Shown: positions 7,471 to 16,777 of the stretch, in pieces
Numbering within the stretch: position 1 is the stretch's first letter
Layout: each line of letters begins with the position of its first letter
Notes under the pieces: model-generated
What the model was told of the DNA's origin: nothing
The model's input: only the letters and a program-made list of their open reading frames with translations
Databases searched by the model: none
NCBI GenBank assembly: GCA_964621345.1
Contig: CAZUON010000006.1
Location: 1 to 64,000 of the forward strand
Origin: Glaciecola sp964621345
GTDB lineage: Bacteria; Pseudomonadota; Gammaproteobacteria; Enterobacterales; Alteromonadaceae
Length of the DNA: 64,000 nt
Direction of reading: 5' to 3'
Position numbers and translations under genes: made by a program

Positions 7471-9021
7471 ATGCCCAAAAATAAAACCGTAATCGATAAC
7501 GAAGTCACTTTTGATGCCTCTCAGCAGTTAGTGTCCACTACCGACGCTCGTGGCGTAATCACCTACGCCAATGACGTATTCTGCAAGGTCGCAGGTTACA
7601 GCGAAGACGAGTTGCTTGGTCACAGCCATAATATTGTGCGCCACCCCGACATGCCAGCAGCAGGTTTTAAAGACATGTGGGATCACTTAAAGGCGGGTGA
7701 GCCCTGGCATGGTATTGTAAAAAATCGCTGTAAAGATGGCAGTTATTATTGGGTAGATGCCTTTGTTACGCCAATCTACGAAAATAATGCGCTGGTGGGT
7801 TATCAGTCGGTGCGAGTTAAGCCAAAGCCTTCACAAGTGGCAAGGGCGAAAGAAATTTATGGCAATATCAATGCGGGTAAAGGCGCTAACCGCTTCCATG
7901 TTAGTTATAAGCAAAAAGCCTCAATCTTTGCTGCACTAATGCTGCTACTTATCGCTTTTTGCGTGATGCAAAGCGGTTGGCTCATGAGTATTCCTTTTGT
8001 TATTTCAGTTTTTGCGGGCTTGGTTACCTTTCGCGCGGAGTTAATCGAAACTCCTAAATTAGCCTTTGAATTAAAACAGCAATACGACAGTGTGAGTCGT
8101 TATGTGCTTCAGGGCCGCGGCACATCGTCCATTGTGCAGTTTCATTTGGGTATGCAAAAGGCGATGCAGCGAACCATTGTAGGGCGCACTCAAGACGCTT
8201 CAAAACGCATTGAAGAAATTGCCCATAAAACCCTTTCTATTGCTCAGCAAACGAATGAAGGAGTGCAGCAACAACAGCAAGAAATGCTTGCTATAACTCG
8301 AGCCATTGAATCGATGCAAGCGGGCAGTGAATCGGTAGTTCAAAGCACGCAACAAACCAATTCCAGTGTAGAGGCAACAAACGAACAATGTGCCAACGCC
8401 AAAACCTTAATTTTAACCGGTCGAGACGGGGTCAATCGTTTGTCGGAAGTAGTTGAGCAGGCGGCTGCCACCGCAGACTCGTTGGTGCAAGCATCGGAGC
8501 TTGTGGCGCAAACCATTGGCGAGATTGAGTCTATTGCTGATCAAACCAATTTACTTGCGTTGAACGCCGCGATTGAAGCGGCTAGAGCGGGGGAAAGTGG
8601 TCGCGGATTCTCAGTGGTGGCAGATGAAGTTAGAGCCTTATCGACACGCACTCAAGAGTCGGCTGGGCGCACTATTAGCAGTACCGACGCCATGCGCGAT
8701 ACGATTAAAGAGTGGGTTGATAAAATGCATTTTTCAAAAGATACCGCCAACCAAAGTGCTGAGCAAGCGAATGAGTCTGCCAACAATATCGAAACGATTT
8801 ATACCATGATTGATCAAATCGGAACCTTGCTAGAGGGGATTGTGCAAGCCAGTGAAACCCAAAACCTTAGCTGCAATCAGGTAAAAGCCAGTATCGATGC
8901 TATGTTAGCGGTAGCCGAAAACACCACGGCCATGAGCGAAGAAATGCAGCGCAATGCCCAGCATCTTGAGAGCAATATAAAAATGCTTACCGGCTTGTCT
9001 AATACCTTCAAGCTCGCTTGA
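7471..9021 (+). CDS. PAS-domain methyl-accepting chemotaxis protein (Aer-like)
   Basis: 516 residues. Order of parts: PAS domain (about 20-118, with GVITYANDVFCKVAGY and a WVDAFVTPIYE strand), a membrane hairpin of two closely spaced segments (about 150-187), then a long coiled signalling domain. The MCP tip motif around 355-390 (QTNLLALNAAIEAARAGE...GFSVVADEVRAL) is intact and binds CheA/CheW. As in Aer, the sensor is cytoplasmic, so it likely senses redox or energy state through a PAS-bound cofactor; the cofactor is inferred. No periplasmic ligand domain and no other chemotaxis genes are nearby, so it is an orphan receptor. Confidence 0.92.
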   Translation: MPKNKTVIDNEVTFDASQQLVSTTDARGVITYANDVFCKVAGYSEDELLGHSHNIVRHPDMPAAGFKDMWDHLKAGEPWHGIVKNRCKDGSYYWVDAFVTPIYENNALVGYQSVRVKPKPSQVARAKEIYGNINAGKGANRFHVSYKQKASIFAALMLLLIAFCVMQSGWLMSIPFVISVFAGLVTFRAELIETPKLAFELKQQYDSVSRYVLQGRGTSSIVQFHLGMQKAMQRTIVGRTQDASKRIEEIAHKTLSIAQQTNEGVQQQQQEMLAITRAIESMQAGSESVVQSTQQTNSSVEATNEQCANAKTLILTGRDGVNRLSEVVEQAAATADSLVQASELVAQTIGEIESIADQTNLLALNAAIEAARAGESGRGFSVVADEVRALSTRTQESAGRTISSTDAMRDTIKEWVDKMHFSKDTANQSAEQANESANNIETIYTMIDQIGTLLEGIVQASETQNLSCNQVKASIDAMLAVAENTTAMSEEMQRNAQHLESNIKMLTGLSNTFKLA

Positions 9022-9037
9022 GCAAGTGGATATTAGT

Positions 9038-9574
9038 TTACACGCTACCAATACTAAAGCGGTAATCGCCGCTTTGTAAATAGAGCGTATGTTTACCGTT
9101 TTCTTCGACGCTGTGCGCACTGTCTGCCCACCGGTACAAAACGTTTTGATGCACACGCGCCCACAAATTTCTGCGTACAAGACAATACGGAACTGAGCTA
9201 CCCTGAAACAGCCTAAGTTCAATGGGATGTGACTCTCCTATCGCAATTTTATCGCCGCAGTTAGTGGTTACATATAACACGCCTTTCTCAAATTGCTCGT
9301 CGACGGCAACAAAGGGCACATCTTCAACTTGAATTCCAATTTTTTCGACGGGGGTAACTAAAAAATACGCATCCTCTTCTTTTTTAATGACGCTGGCAAA
9401 AAGTTTTATCAGCGGCGCACGAGTAAAGGGCGTTCCCTCATGCCACCACTGCCCGTTGCGCTTTATTACTAGGTTCATGTCGCCGCAAAAAGGTGGGTTC
9501 CATTTTTCAACTGGTGGCAGGGAAGCTTCCCCGCCACTCTCCGACAACTGTTGTTGTAAGGCGCTAATATCCAT
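9038..9574 (-). CDS. DUF1285 family protein
   Basis: 178 residues, no signal peptide or membrane segment. Recognisable as DUF1285 by the PPVEKWNPPFCGDMNLVIKR opening and the GQWWHEGTPFTRAPLIKLFASVI stretch. Function unknown; structures of the family show a two-domain beta-rich fold, which is family knowledge. It begins 3 bases after the DUF3014 gene on the same strand, so the two are surely cotranscribed. Convergent with the MCP gene, 16 bases away. Confidence 0.85.
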   Translation of the reverse strand: MDISALQQQLSESGGEASLPPVEKWNPPFCGDMNLVIKRNGQWWHEGTPFTRAPLIKLFASVIKKEEDAYFLVTPVEKIGIQVEDVPFVAVDEQFEKGVLYVTTNCGDKIAIGESHPIELRLFQGSSVPYCLVRRNLWARVHQNVLYRWADSAHSVEENGKHTLYLQSGDYRFSIGSV

Positions 9575-9577
9575 TAA

Positions 9578-10480
9578 TTACTGACGAGCCTCCAGCTCTG
9601 ATTTTATATCGCGCAGTACATCTTTTAAGCGACGCATGTTGTCAGGTCCCATACGGATCATTTGCTTTTGTGGCCCGGGCAATGCCTCTAATTTAGGGTC
9701 GGCAAATTTGTACATTACGCTTTCTGAAACCACCTCGATTGGCACCTGTACTTGAGGCGTATCGAGTAAGGTATCAATCGCGCGAATAACACTTTGGTCA
9801 AGGGATTCACCTGGGCGCGAAATCTCGGCAAATTTTTCGCTCAAGGCTGGTTTATAGGCCTCATAAGCGGTAAGGAGTTCATCGGCGTCGAGAGTTTCAA
9901 GTGCATCCACATAAGGGGTATAACGCTGAAAACTGCTACGGTCTATCCACAGCTTATCGGCCTGTTGATAGGTTGCAAACTCTCGCGAGGGTGGACGTAC
10001 AAGGTTATCTTTTAAGGTTAACTCCTCATTGGCGAGATTGTTGACGTTGATAACAAACTTTTGCAACAGTGCATCGCCCACCAAATAGCGAGAAAAGTCT
10101 GGGGAGCGAACGGCTTGAATAACTGAGGCTCGCACAGCGATGTCGCTTAAATCGAGTTCATCGAGTTCAAGGTCATCGGTTTCAATGATGGGAGCTTCAA
10201 CAACGGGCTCAATATCTTCGACCGCTTCTGATTCTTCTCCAATCACGACTTCTGTAGGCATTTGCGGTGGCTCAAATACCTCTGGCTCTGCAGTGTCACT
10301 TTGCTCTGTTTCAAGTGCACTTTGTTCTACAATATCAGTAACCGGTACTTGCGGCACCGTAACCTCAATGGGCTCGTCTTTAGCCGGCCAAAATACGACT
10401 ACGATTAATAATACAAACAGTACCCCGGCGACAATGAGGTAGGGTTTCATTTGTTGCAACTGACTGTTTTCTTCGCTCAT
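9578..10480 (-). CDS. DUF3014 family membrane-anchored protein
   Basis: 300 residues. A short cytoplasmic start is followed by one membrane segment at about 13-30 (LIVAGVLFVLLIVVVFWP), a long acidic, Pro/Glu-rich linker (about 33-105), then a helical domain with YQQADKLWIDRSSFQRYTPYVDAL and a C-terminal RMGPDNMRRLKDVLRDIK segment characteristic of DUF3014. The bulk should be periplasmic. Function unknown; paired here with DUF1285. First gene of the two-gene operon; its promoter must be in the 353-base gap upstream. Confidence 0.82.
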   Translation of the reverse strand: MSEENSQLQQMKPYLIVAGVLFVLLIVVVFWPAKDEPIEVTVPQVPVTDIVEQSALETEQSDTAEPEVFEPPQMPTEVVIGEESEAVEDIEPVVEAPIIETDDLELDELDLSDIAVRASVIQAVRSPDFSRYLVGDALLQKFVINVNNLANEELTLKDNLVRPPSREFATYQQADKLWIDRSSFQRYTPYVDALETLDADELLTAYEAYKPALSEKFAEISRPGESLDQSVIRAIDTLLDTPQVQVPIEVVSESVMYKFADPKLEALPGPQKQMIRMGPDNMRRLKDVLRDIKSELEARQ

Positions 10481-10833
10481 ATATTTCTCCGCGATGATTT
10501 ATGTATCTGAAATAAGCTGACTGGTGTAAGCGCGTTCATTCAACTCATTACCTTGTATTTAATTACAGCATGTCCAACTAGGTCGAACAAGCACAAAGAC
10601 AACTTCCTTATACCCTTGTTATGGTGTTGACTGTCTATATTTCAAATAATTCCGTAATTTCAGAGCGATAAGCCTTTAAAGATAGTTTTATGGCTAACGA
10701 TGTAAAAATCGCATGGCATCAAAAATAAATGATCTTGAACCAAATTCTCCTCAAAGCGTAAGCATTTTACTTCAAGTCTTTGCATCGCTAATGTGTCATC
10801 GGTGTATAAGTTGTTTTAAGAGAGTGACTATAA
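10481..10833. other. 353-base divergent intergenic region
   Basis: Holds the start regions of DUF3014 (minus) and the DUF6482 gene (plus). On the plus strand TTGCAT at 10780-10785 and TATAAG at 10805-10810 are 19 bases apart, a poor promoter match. No convincing hairpin, small gene or RNA was seen. Confidence 0.4.
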
Positions 10834-11142
10834 ATGCATAAGTTTTTTATTGCCGATATTAAAAAAGACCCAATTGCGATTACCACCCTCGAGGTACAGT
10901 CTTTTGAGATGAATGTGTATTTGGTCAAGCTATTTACAAAAGATGCCGAAGGCTTTGTTTACGATAGCCAAAACAAACCAATGCGCTTCAATAACTCTCA
11001 GCAAATTCGCGATGCCTTTGAGTTTTGTGAGGTGGTCTCAGCGGTAATGGTCCATGACTCCCCATATGACGAGATGATTGGGAATCCGAATAAGGCGGAG
11101 CCTTCTATGCGCATGCCATTTTCGATGGAGCAGCCTTACTAA
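10834..11142 (+). CDS. DUF6482 family small protein
   Basis: 102-residue soluble protein beginning MHKFFIADIKKDPI. The ALEV/TTLEVQSFEMNVYLV pattern, the FVYDSQNKPMRFNNSQQIRDAF middle segment and the late HDSPYDEMIG motif match the DUF6482 group found in marine gammaproteobacteria. No function is known. Single-gene unit with a purine-rich AAGAGAG ribosome site; convergent with the MscS gene 27 bases downstream. Confidence 0.7.
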   Translation: MHKFFIADIKKDPIAITTLEVQSFEMNVYLVKLFTKDAEGFVYDSQNKPMRFNNSQQIRDAFEFCEVVSAVMVHDSPYDEMIGNPNKAEPSMRMPFSMEQPY

Positions 11143-11169
11143 ACCTAAACCACCTCTTGAACAATACGC

Positions 11170-12225
11170 TTAGCTTTTTTCTTCCTCGCTCTGACGTAAT
11201 GTTACTAGCCTTTGATGTTTAGTAAGTAATCTCGCTTGCAGCTTCTCTTTTTCGTTGCCTTGAGCCGATTTAAGCTGGTTTTCGATAAGCGCGATATGCT
11301 CTTGCAGTGTTTGCATTTGTTTTTCGCGGCTTTCTGCTTGTTCGGCTTTATCAAAAATAATATCTTCAGGGGCCACTTCAGTTGGCGTTTGCTTCATCAC
11401 ACTACTTTGTACTTTTGCAATTACCGGCGGCAAGTCGTCCATGCGGCGCTGGTTAACAAAATTTGGTGAAACAATTTCAATGTCATCCTCGTGCAATACA
11501 TCTAGCACTTGTGCGATGAGCTTAGAACGGGCCGAAATCATATTTTTTACTTCCGGTAAAAGCCCCGAAACTCGATAACTAATACTAAAATCGCCCAGCT
11601 CCATAATTTGTACAAAAGGCTCGTCTAATTTGGCCTGCTCGGCTGCCTTAATGAGTAAGGATTCAACTCGGCTATGGTGTAGGTCGTATGCGAGCGACAC
11701 GCTGGCCGAGATGATGGTGCCTGATGAACGCACCACCTGAATAGGGTGAGAGAGTAAATAGCTATTGGTGAAGTGAATCAGATCGCGTTGTTCGGTTTGT
11801 ACTTCGGTATCGAACAAGCCCTTTTGTGTTACACGACCTAAATACCCTTGTACCCGAATAAAATCGCCAGTTCGAAAAGGCTGTGTGATGCGCATCACAA
11901 TTCCTGCCATTAAATTCGCCACAATATTAGTCGACGAGAATGCAATCACACCTGATAACAAAATACCAATAAGTGCTAGCACTTGGTTACGTATGCTCGG
12001 CTCTATAGGCAGCGAGATAACCAAAGTGATGATAAAAATGACGTAGGCTAATAATAACACCAGCTGACGCGGAAACTTTTGCGACATACTCAGGGTTTTA
12101 TTACTCAACAAGACTTTATGTAATATGGCAAGTATGAGTAAGGTGGCAATTAATAATACAGCAAAAGGCAGCAAGCTAACGCCTATGTTAATCGCATTTT
12201 TTATTATGTCTTGCATCTTTGGCAT
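11170..12225 (-). CDS. MscS-family mechanosensitive ion channel
   Basis: 351 residues. Three to four membrane segments in the first 110 residues, including a pore-lining-type helix rich in Gly/Ala (GILLSGVIAFSSTNIVANLMAGI), then the MscS beta domain with TQPFRTGDFIRVQGYLGRV, and a C-terminal coiled coil (about 300-345, EKQMQTLQEHIALIENQLK). The channel opens under membrane tension to release solutes in hypo-osmotic shock. The beta-domain FRTGDFIRV motif is diagnostic. The C-terminal coiled coil is an extra compared with the minimal MscS. Same strand as the ABC1 kinase gene, 100 bases upstream. Confidence 0.88.
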   Translation of the reverse strand: MPKMQDIIKNAINIGVSLLPFAVLLIATLLILAILHKVLLSNKTLSMSQKFPRQLVLLLAYVIFIITLVISLPIEPSIRNQVLALIGILLSGVIAFSSTNIVANLMAGIVMRITQPFRTGDFIRVQGYLGRVTQKGLFDTEVQTEQRDLIHFTNSYLLSHPIQVVRSSGTIISASVSLAYDLHHSRVESLLIKAAEQAKLDEPFVQIMELGDFSISYRVSGLLPEVKNMISARSKLIAQVLDVLHEDDIEIVSPNFVNQRRMDDLPPVIAKVQSSVMKQTPTEVAPEDIIFDKAEQAESREKQMQTLQEHIALIENQLKSAQGNEKEKLQARLLTKHQRLVTLRQSEEEKS

Positions 12226-12325
12226 TATTCCTTAAAAAGCTCAAAAGTAGTGCTGATAACGCAGCACCTGAATGCATTAAAGCAAGTCGCCACAAAATTA
12301 GCAACGGCTCTTGTGAGGCCTGATT

Positions 12326-13666
12326 TTAAGCTTCTGAAGGTAGCGCGATGTTGAGCGTTTTACGCAGGCTAAGACTGCACTGCATCTTATTGGCTAACAT
12401 CACCATACCGCTAACTTTACGATTGACCAATGCCACATCAAAATTGGGTGGGTTAATGACTTTGCGATCTTGCATAAGGCTTTTGGTCGCATCAAACAAT
12501 CGCTGTATAAGTTGAGTCTGTTTAATATTGTAATGTTCAGTTTGTAAGCATTCACTTGCCATTAAACATCCGTTAAGTATGGTTGTTTTTACTTGTTTAG
12601 GCATAGATTCTTGAATAAGCTCTAAACCAAGCATGGCTTGTTCCATCGCAGTGATATTTTGAGCGCGCATTGCATGGGCCATATTTTTATAATGCTTTTG
12701 TAGGGCCTGGGGCAAGGGCCGACAAGCACCAAAATCAAGCAAAGCAATTTGTTTGCTTTGAGGCAAATATAAATAATTGGCAAAGTTAGGGTCACTTTGA
12801 ACCAAGCCAAAATCAAAAAGCTCGTTTAGCATCAGTTCAAATAAGCTATCCATGGCGCGGCTTTTTTCGCTGCTGCTTTTGTTAAGTAATCCCTCTATGG
12901 GCTCACCTTCAATAAACGACATGCATAAAATATGTTCGTTACTCAGTGGATGGTATACGCTAGGTACAACAAACTGTATTTTGCCGCTTAGGTGCTCGGC
13001 AAATTGCTCAATGTAACGTGCCTCTTGGACGTAATCTGCCTCGGTTTTAAGTTGGCTTTTGGCTTGCTCTAGTATGCTATTAATATCAAAATTGCTGGGT
13101 AGCATGCTGCTAAATTTCAGTAAACGACCAATGTTGTTCACGTCACTGTCGATACTTTGCGCCACGCCAGGATATTGAATTTTTACCGCTAAATACTCGC
13201 CGCTATTGAGCTGGGCTTTGTGTACCTGACCAATGGAGGCTGCTGCAATCGGTTCAAAACTAAAATAGCGAAAGTGTTTAGCCCAATCATGGCCCCAGTG
13301 TGCATTCAAGGTATTAAGCAATTGGCTCTTTGGCATAGCATTTGCGCCCTGCCTGAGGGTTGCAAGTATTGGCTCCCACTCGGCAGGTAAAAACTCTCCC
13401 GCATCCATCGACAACATTTGACCGACTTTCATAGCTGCACCGCGCATTTCACTTAAGCTCTTTGCCAATGAGGAGGCGTTGCCTGCAGTTAATACGGTAG
13501 AAGTTAACGAAGGGCGTTTGGCCTGCAATAACTGGCCCGCGGTTTTGCCTATGGTATGCGCGGCGATGCTGGTGGCTAAGCCGCCTAACTTGCTAAGACG
13601 AGATAACCTAGAAGCGGGTACCTTGCTTTGTTTAGGGCGTTGGCTAGCACTTGGCTTGTTATTCAT
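12326..13666 (-). CDS. ABC1/UbiB-family atypical kinase (AarF-like)
   Basis: 446 residues. Carries the ABC1 family's distinctive KxGQ motif (Lys80-Val-Gly-Gln83 in AAMKVGQMLS), the nucleotide-binding lysine in YLAVKIQYPGV, the SDPNFANYLY catalytic-loop equivalent (DPHFGN in most members) and DFG as LLDFGACRPL. The family supports ubiquinone synthesis in bacteria and mitochondria (UbiB/COQ8), probably through ATPase rather than protein kinase activity. This one lacks UbiB's C-terminal paired membrane helices and is closer to the soluble ADCK3-like group. Twelve bases after a small membrane protein gene; probably one operon. Confidence 0.85.
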   Translation of the reverse strand: MNNKPSASQRPKQSKVPASRLSRLSKLGGLATSIAAHTIGKTAGQLLQAKRPSLTSTVLTAGNASSLAKSLSEMRGAAMKVGQMLSMDAGEFLPAEWEPILATLRQGANAMPKSQLLNTLNAHWGHDWAKHFRYFSFEPIAAASIGQVHKAQLNSGEYLAVKIQYPGVAQSIDSDVNNIGRLLKFSSMLPSNFDINSILEQAKSQLKTEADYVQEARYIEQFAEHLSGKIQFVVPSVYHPLSNEHILCMSFIEGEPIEGLLNKSSSEKSRAMDSLFELMLNELFDFGLVQSDPNFANYLYLPQSKQIALLDFGACRPLPQALQKHYKNMAHAMRAQNITAMEQAMLGLELIQESMPKQVKTTILNGCLMASECLQTEHYNIKQTQLIQRLFDATKSLMQDRKVINPPNFDVALVNRKVSGMVMLANKMQCSLSLRKTLNIALPSEA

Positions 13667-13678
13667 TACACGGGCACG

Positions 13679-13972
13679 CTAGAGCTGAAACCCTATAACA
13701 AGGACAATTAGCGCTATTACAGCAATATAGGGAAGAGGCGATTGCCATACCGACAATGGCGGTACTTCTTCGTGTTTATATTGCGCCGTTGAGGTGCTTT
13801 TTTCTGCTTCAATGGCGATACTGCGTTTACGACGCCAGTAAAAAAAGGCGACGGCGACAACAAAAAGAATGATCGCCAGTGTCATACTAAAACCTTCGTA
13901 AAGATAGGCGGTGTAAAAATACAGCACGACGTAAGTCGCAGCGCCCATCCAAAAAAATACTTTCATGTGCAC
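13679..13972 (-). CDS. Small membrane protein, unknown
   Basis: 97 residues with about three hydrophobic helices: residues 5-24 (FWMGAATYVVLYFYTAYLY), 28-47 (SMTLAIILFVVAVAFFYW) and 78-95 at the C-terminus, with a charged RRKRS cytoplasmic loop between. I do not recognise a family. It sits 12 bases before the ABC1 kinase gene on the same strand, so shared expression is likely. An internal ATG at codon 3 is an alternative start. Confidence 0.6.
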   Translation of the reverse strand: MHMKVFFWMGAATYVVLYFYTAYLYEGFSMTLAIILFVVAVAFFYWRRKRSIAIEAEKSTSTAQYKHEEVPPLSVWQSPLPYIAVIALIVLVIGFQL

Positions 13973-14223
13973 TCCATCACACTTATGATTTATCTAGAAT
14001 AGGAAGATATAAGCTGCTAAGGCTCATCTCTCCCTTGGTATTTAGTTATTGATTGCTAAACATTTTGGCCACAAAGTCGTGTCCTAATAAAGTATGCACC
14101 AATAAAACTTAATACGAGTATAAAGCATATCGCGTTTACATGACCGGAGTAATTTAGCCTTTGCTTGGCGTAAAGCTCTTGTGTATGTTGACCCCCCAAC
14201 AATAATAACAATAGAGCGAAACC

Positions 14224-15483
14224 ATGAGCCAAGAACAAACAGAACCCCAAACATCAGAACAAGCAATTGATGCAACATCTGCGCAATATGATTTTATATT
14301 GTATGGTGCGACCTCTTTTGTTGGTCAAATTATGCTGGAGTATTTGGCATCTTACGCCAAAGCGAAAACAGAGTCATTTACATGGGCTATTGCTGGACGC
14401 AGCGAGAAAAAGCTCCTGCAAGTTAAGGCTGAGCATGGGCTAGAATCACTTGACCATTACGTAGCCGATGCCAACGAAAAAGAAAAGCTCATGGGTTTAT
14501 GTGAACGCACAAAAGTCATTATTACTACGGTAGGTCCGTACGCTTTATACGGCGAAACAATGATTGCAGCTTGCGCAAGTACAGGTACCGATTATTGCGA
14601 TCTTACCGGTGAGCCACAATGGATTCGAGCAATGCTCGATAAATACGAAACCCAAGCAAAAGCGTCGGGGGCACGTATCGTTAATTGTGCCGGTTTTGAT
14701 TCTATTCCTTCAGATTTAGGGGTGCATTTATCGCAAAGCTTGGCGATTGAAAAAACCGGCGAAGCAGCAAAACAAATTAAAATGCGGGTTAGGCGCCTAA
14801 AAGGGGCAGCCTCTGGCGGCACCGTAGCTAGCCTATTAAACGTATTAAAAGAAGCCGGCGACAACCCTGAGTTAAAACGCCAATTAGTGAACCCTTACAT
14901 GTTATGCGTGCCAGAAAACGACTTTTCACTGCGCCAGAAAACTCATAAAAAAGCGGAGTTCGATGAAGAGCTTAAAATGTGGACGATGCCTTTTGTGATG
15001 GCTGCTATCAACGAGCGCATAGTGCACCGCAGTAACTTTTTGCTGGATAACCGTTACGGTAAAGATTTTGTGTACGACGAGGCTATGTCGGCAAAAACCG
15101 GTACCAGCGCGTGGACTACAGCCATTGGTTTTGGTTTGTTTGTAGGCGCTGCTAGCATAGGCCCTATTCGTAATTTATTGAGCAAATATGTATTACCTAA
15201 ACCGGGGGAGGGTCCAACAAAAGAGCAACAAGTCAGCGGTCTTTTTGACATGCGTTTTTATGCCAAGTTAAACAACGGTGATATGCAGGTAGTACAGGTG
15301 TATGGTGATAGAGACCCCGGTTATGGCGCAACAGCTAAAATGTTATCGCAAGTGGCGCTATGTTTAAGTCGCGATGTAGATGATGTTAAGGGCGGGTTCT
15401 GGACGCCGGCATCAGCATTGGCAGAGCCTTTATCGAAACGATTGGCTGCTCACGCTGGAGTGACTGTTAAAGAAATGGCCTAA
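14224..15483 (+). CDS. Saccharopine dehydrogenase-like NAD(P)-binding reductase
   Basis: 419 residues. The N-terminus has a Rossmann dinucleotide site, YGATSFVGQIMLEYL (about residues 28-42), then the ITTVGPYALYGE and CDLTGEPQW motifs that define the saccharopine dehydrogenase-like group known as trans-acting enoyl reductases in mycobacteria. The GFDSIPSDLG motif follows. A hydrophobic segment (about 290-308) may be a membrane-association patch. Real substrate unknown; lipid or amino-acid metabolism is possible. No operon partner: divergent from the small membrane protein gene and convergent with the protease gene 12 bases away. Confidence 0.85.
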   Translation: MSQEQTEPQTSEQAIDATSAQYDFILYGATSFVGQIMLEYLASYAKAKTESFTWAIAGRSEKKLLQVKAEHGLESLDHYVADANEKEKLMGLCERTKVIITTVGPYALYGETMIAACASTGTDYCDLTGEPQWIRAMLDKYETQAKASGARIVNCAGFDSIPSDLGVHLSQSLAIEKTGEAAKQIKMRVRRLKGAASGGTVASLLNVLKEAGDNPELKRQLVNPYMLCVPENDFSLRQKTHKKAEFDEELKMWTMPFVMAAINERIVHRSNFLLDNRYGKDFVYDEAMSAKTGTSAWTTAIGFGLFVGAASIGPIRNLLSKYVLPKPGEGPTKEQQVSGLFDMRFYAKLNNGDMQVVQVYGDRDPGYGATAKMLSQVALCLSRDVDDVKGGFWTPASALAEPLSKRLAAHAGVTVKEMA

Positions 15484-15495
15484 GCCAAATCAAGC

Positions 15496-16038
15496 TTAAA
15501 AGGTTTTAAGCGTTAATACTTCTCCACGCTGGGTCCATTCAAGCTGTTTAAGTGCGCTCATACCCAGTAATATTTTGTTGGATGTCATACCTGGATTGAG
15601 GTTGGCATCCACGTTGTATAGGGTGATGTCACCGATTTTTAGTTCTTTGATGTTGGTTTGCGCTACCGTTACTCGGCCATTTGCGGTCATTGCTGTATAA
15701 CGCCTGCCAGGTATTAAACCCAGTGACTCACCAAGCGCTGCGCCTATCGACACATTAGTGGCGCCGGTGTCGAGCAAAAAGGTAACCTCTTGGCCATTAA
15801 TTTTGCCAGAGGTGACATAATGTCCCATACGATTTTGCACAAGTTGCACTTGCACGCCCGCCTCCGTGCGCATCGACAGCGGGTCTTGGTTAGGGTTGTC
15901 GCGTTTATCTAACATCCCGGAAAAATAAGCGCCTAAGAGCCCTAAACCCATTACCCATGCTGCAACAAACATCCACATACCCATTTTCGTACTCGATGCC
16001 GAGTGATTGTTTGATTCAGGTGCTTGGTTAGTGCTCAT
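15496..16038 (-). CDS. Membrane-anchored retropepsin-like aspartic protease (TIGR02281 type)
   Basis: 180 residues: a membrane anchor at about 20-42 (MGMWMFVAAWVMGLGLLGAYF), then a single retropepsin-like domain with the catalytic aspartate Asp90 in FLLDTGATNVSIG, and hydrophobic-hydrophobic-glycine (ILLGMSAL) near the C-terminus. Such clan AA proteases act as homodimers, each giving one aspartate. The catalytic part should be periplasmic. Substrate unknown. Starts 5 bases after the gene upstream (16044-16424), forming a two-gene unit. Confidence 0.85.
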   Translation of the reverse strand: MSTNQAPESNNHSASSTKMGMWMFVAAWVMGLGLLGAYFSGMLDKRDNPNQDPLSMRTEAGVQVQLVQNRMGHYVTSGKINGQEVTFLLDTGATNVSIGAALGESLGLIPGRRYTAMTANGRVTVAQTNIKELKIGDITLYNVDANLNPGMTSNKILLGMSALKQLEWTQRGEVLTLKTF

Positions 16039-16043
16039 TTATG

Positions 16044-16424
16044 CTAACTCATGATGGCTTGAATAAGTGGGGCAAAAATATGCAGCACCATGCCAAACAG
16101 ACTCCCTGTAAAAAAGCCCATCCACCCGCTTTTGCTAATGTATCGGCTAAAGGTAGCACCAAATAAGCCCGTCCAGAGCATGATGCTATATACAGAGGTG
16201 ATCCCCGCACCTAATTGTTCAGGCATAAATAACAGTACAATTACCGTGATTGCCATTGCACCTGAAAGCAGGACCCAGTTGATGTTTTTAGGATTCGTAA
16301 ATGCATTATATTTGGGTGCATTGGCTTGTTCGGCTTCTTTTTTTGCCTGTTGTGCTTGTTGCTCGCTTATCTGCGCTGCGGCAGATGCTTGTTTTTCTGC
16401 CTTTACTCGTGACCCTTTAGACAT
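16044..16424 (-). CDS. Small membrane protein, unknown
   Basis: 126 residues. The first 45 are polar and rich in Ala, Gln, Lys and Glu (EKQASAAAQISEQQAQQAKK, probable coiled coil), followed by three hydrophobic segments (about 50-67, 75-95 and 102-123). I do not recognise the family. It is the promoter-proximal partner of the retropepsin-like protease (5 bases apart), so it may be its membrane partner or substrate; that is inference from position. Confidence 0.6.
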   Translation of the reverse strand: MSKGSRVKAEKQASAAAQISEQQAQQAKKEAEQANAPKYNAFTNPKNINWVLLSGAMAITVIVLLFMPEQLGAGITSVYSIMLWTGLFGATFSRYISKSGWMGFFTGSLFGMVLHIFAPLIQAIMS

Positions 16425-16777
16425 TTAACGCCTCAATATATTAATCAGGATAAGTGTTATTCTGCTTATATTAATACCATTATTGGCAAAAATTAACACT
16501 TAGGACTTTTGTAGTACTTTGACTTATATACAAAGGCAAATCCCAGTGGGTCAAGCTTTGCTCATTGTTATTAGCGCAAACAGAATCGATGAATAAGCGG
16601 AAAATGTATAAATATCATACTTTTTGTTAATAAGATGTGACATTTTTGAGTGTTTTGGTGGAATAGACCAAAAAAGCATATAAAACCCCACTAATAGCAC
16701 TAAATAATAATATGCGCCCTTGAGAAAACGTGGTATTTCCTTACCCTTGCGTACTCAATTTAACGACAAACTTGGAC
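16425..16777. other. 353-base intergenic region upstream of proB, with a dyad
   Basis: AT-rich divergent spacer. TTTTGGT (16653-16659) and ACCAAAA (16667-16673) form a 7-bp inverted repeat with a 7-base centre, about 105 bases before the proB start; TATAAA at 16679-16684 just after it is a possible -10 box, though no good -35 accompanies it. This could be an operator for proBA. No terminator or small gene was found. Confidence 0.4.
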
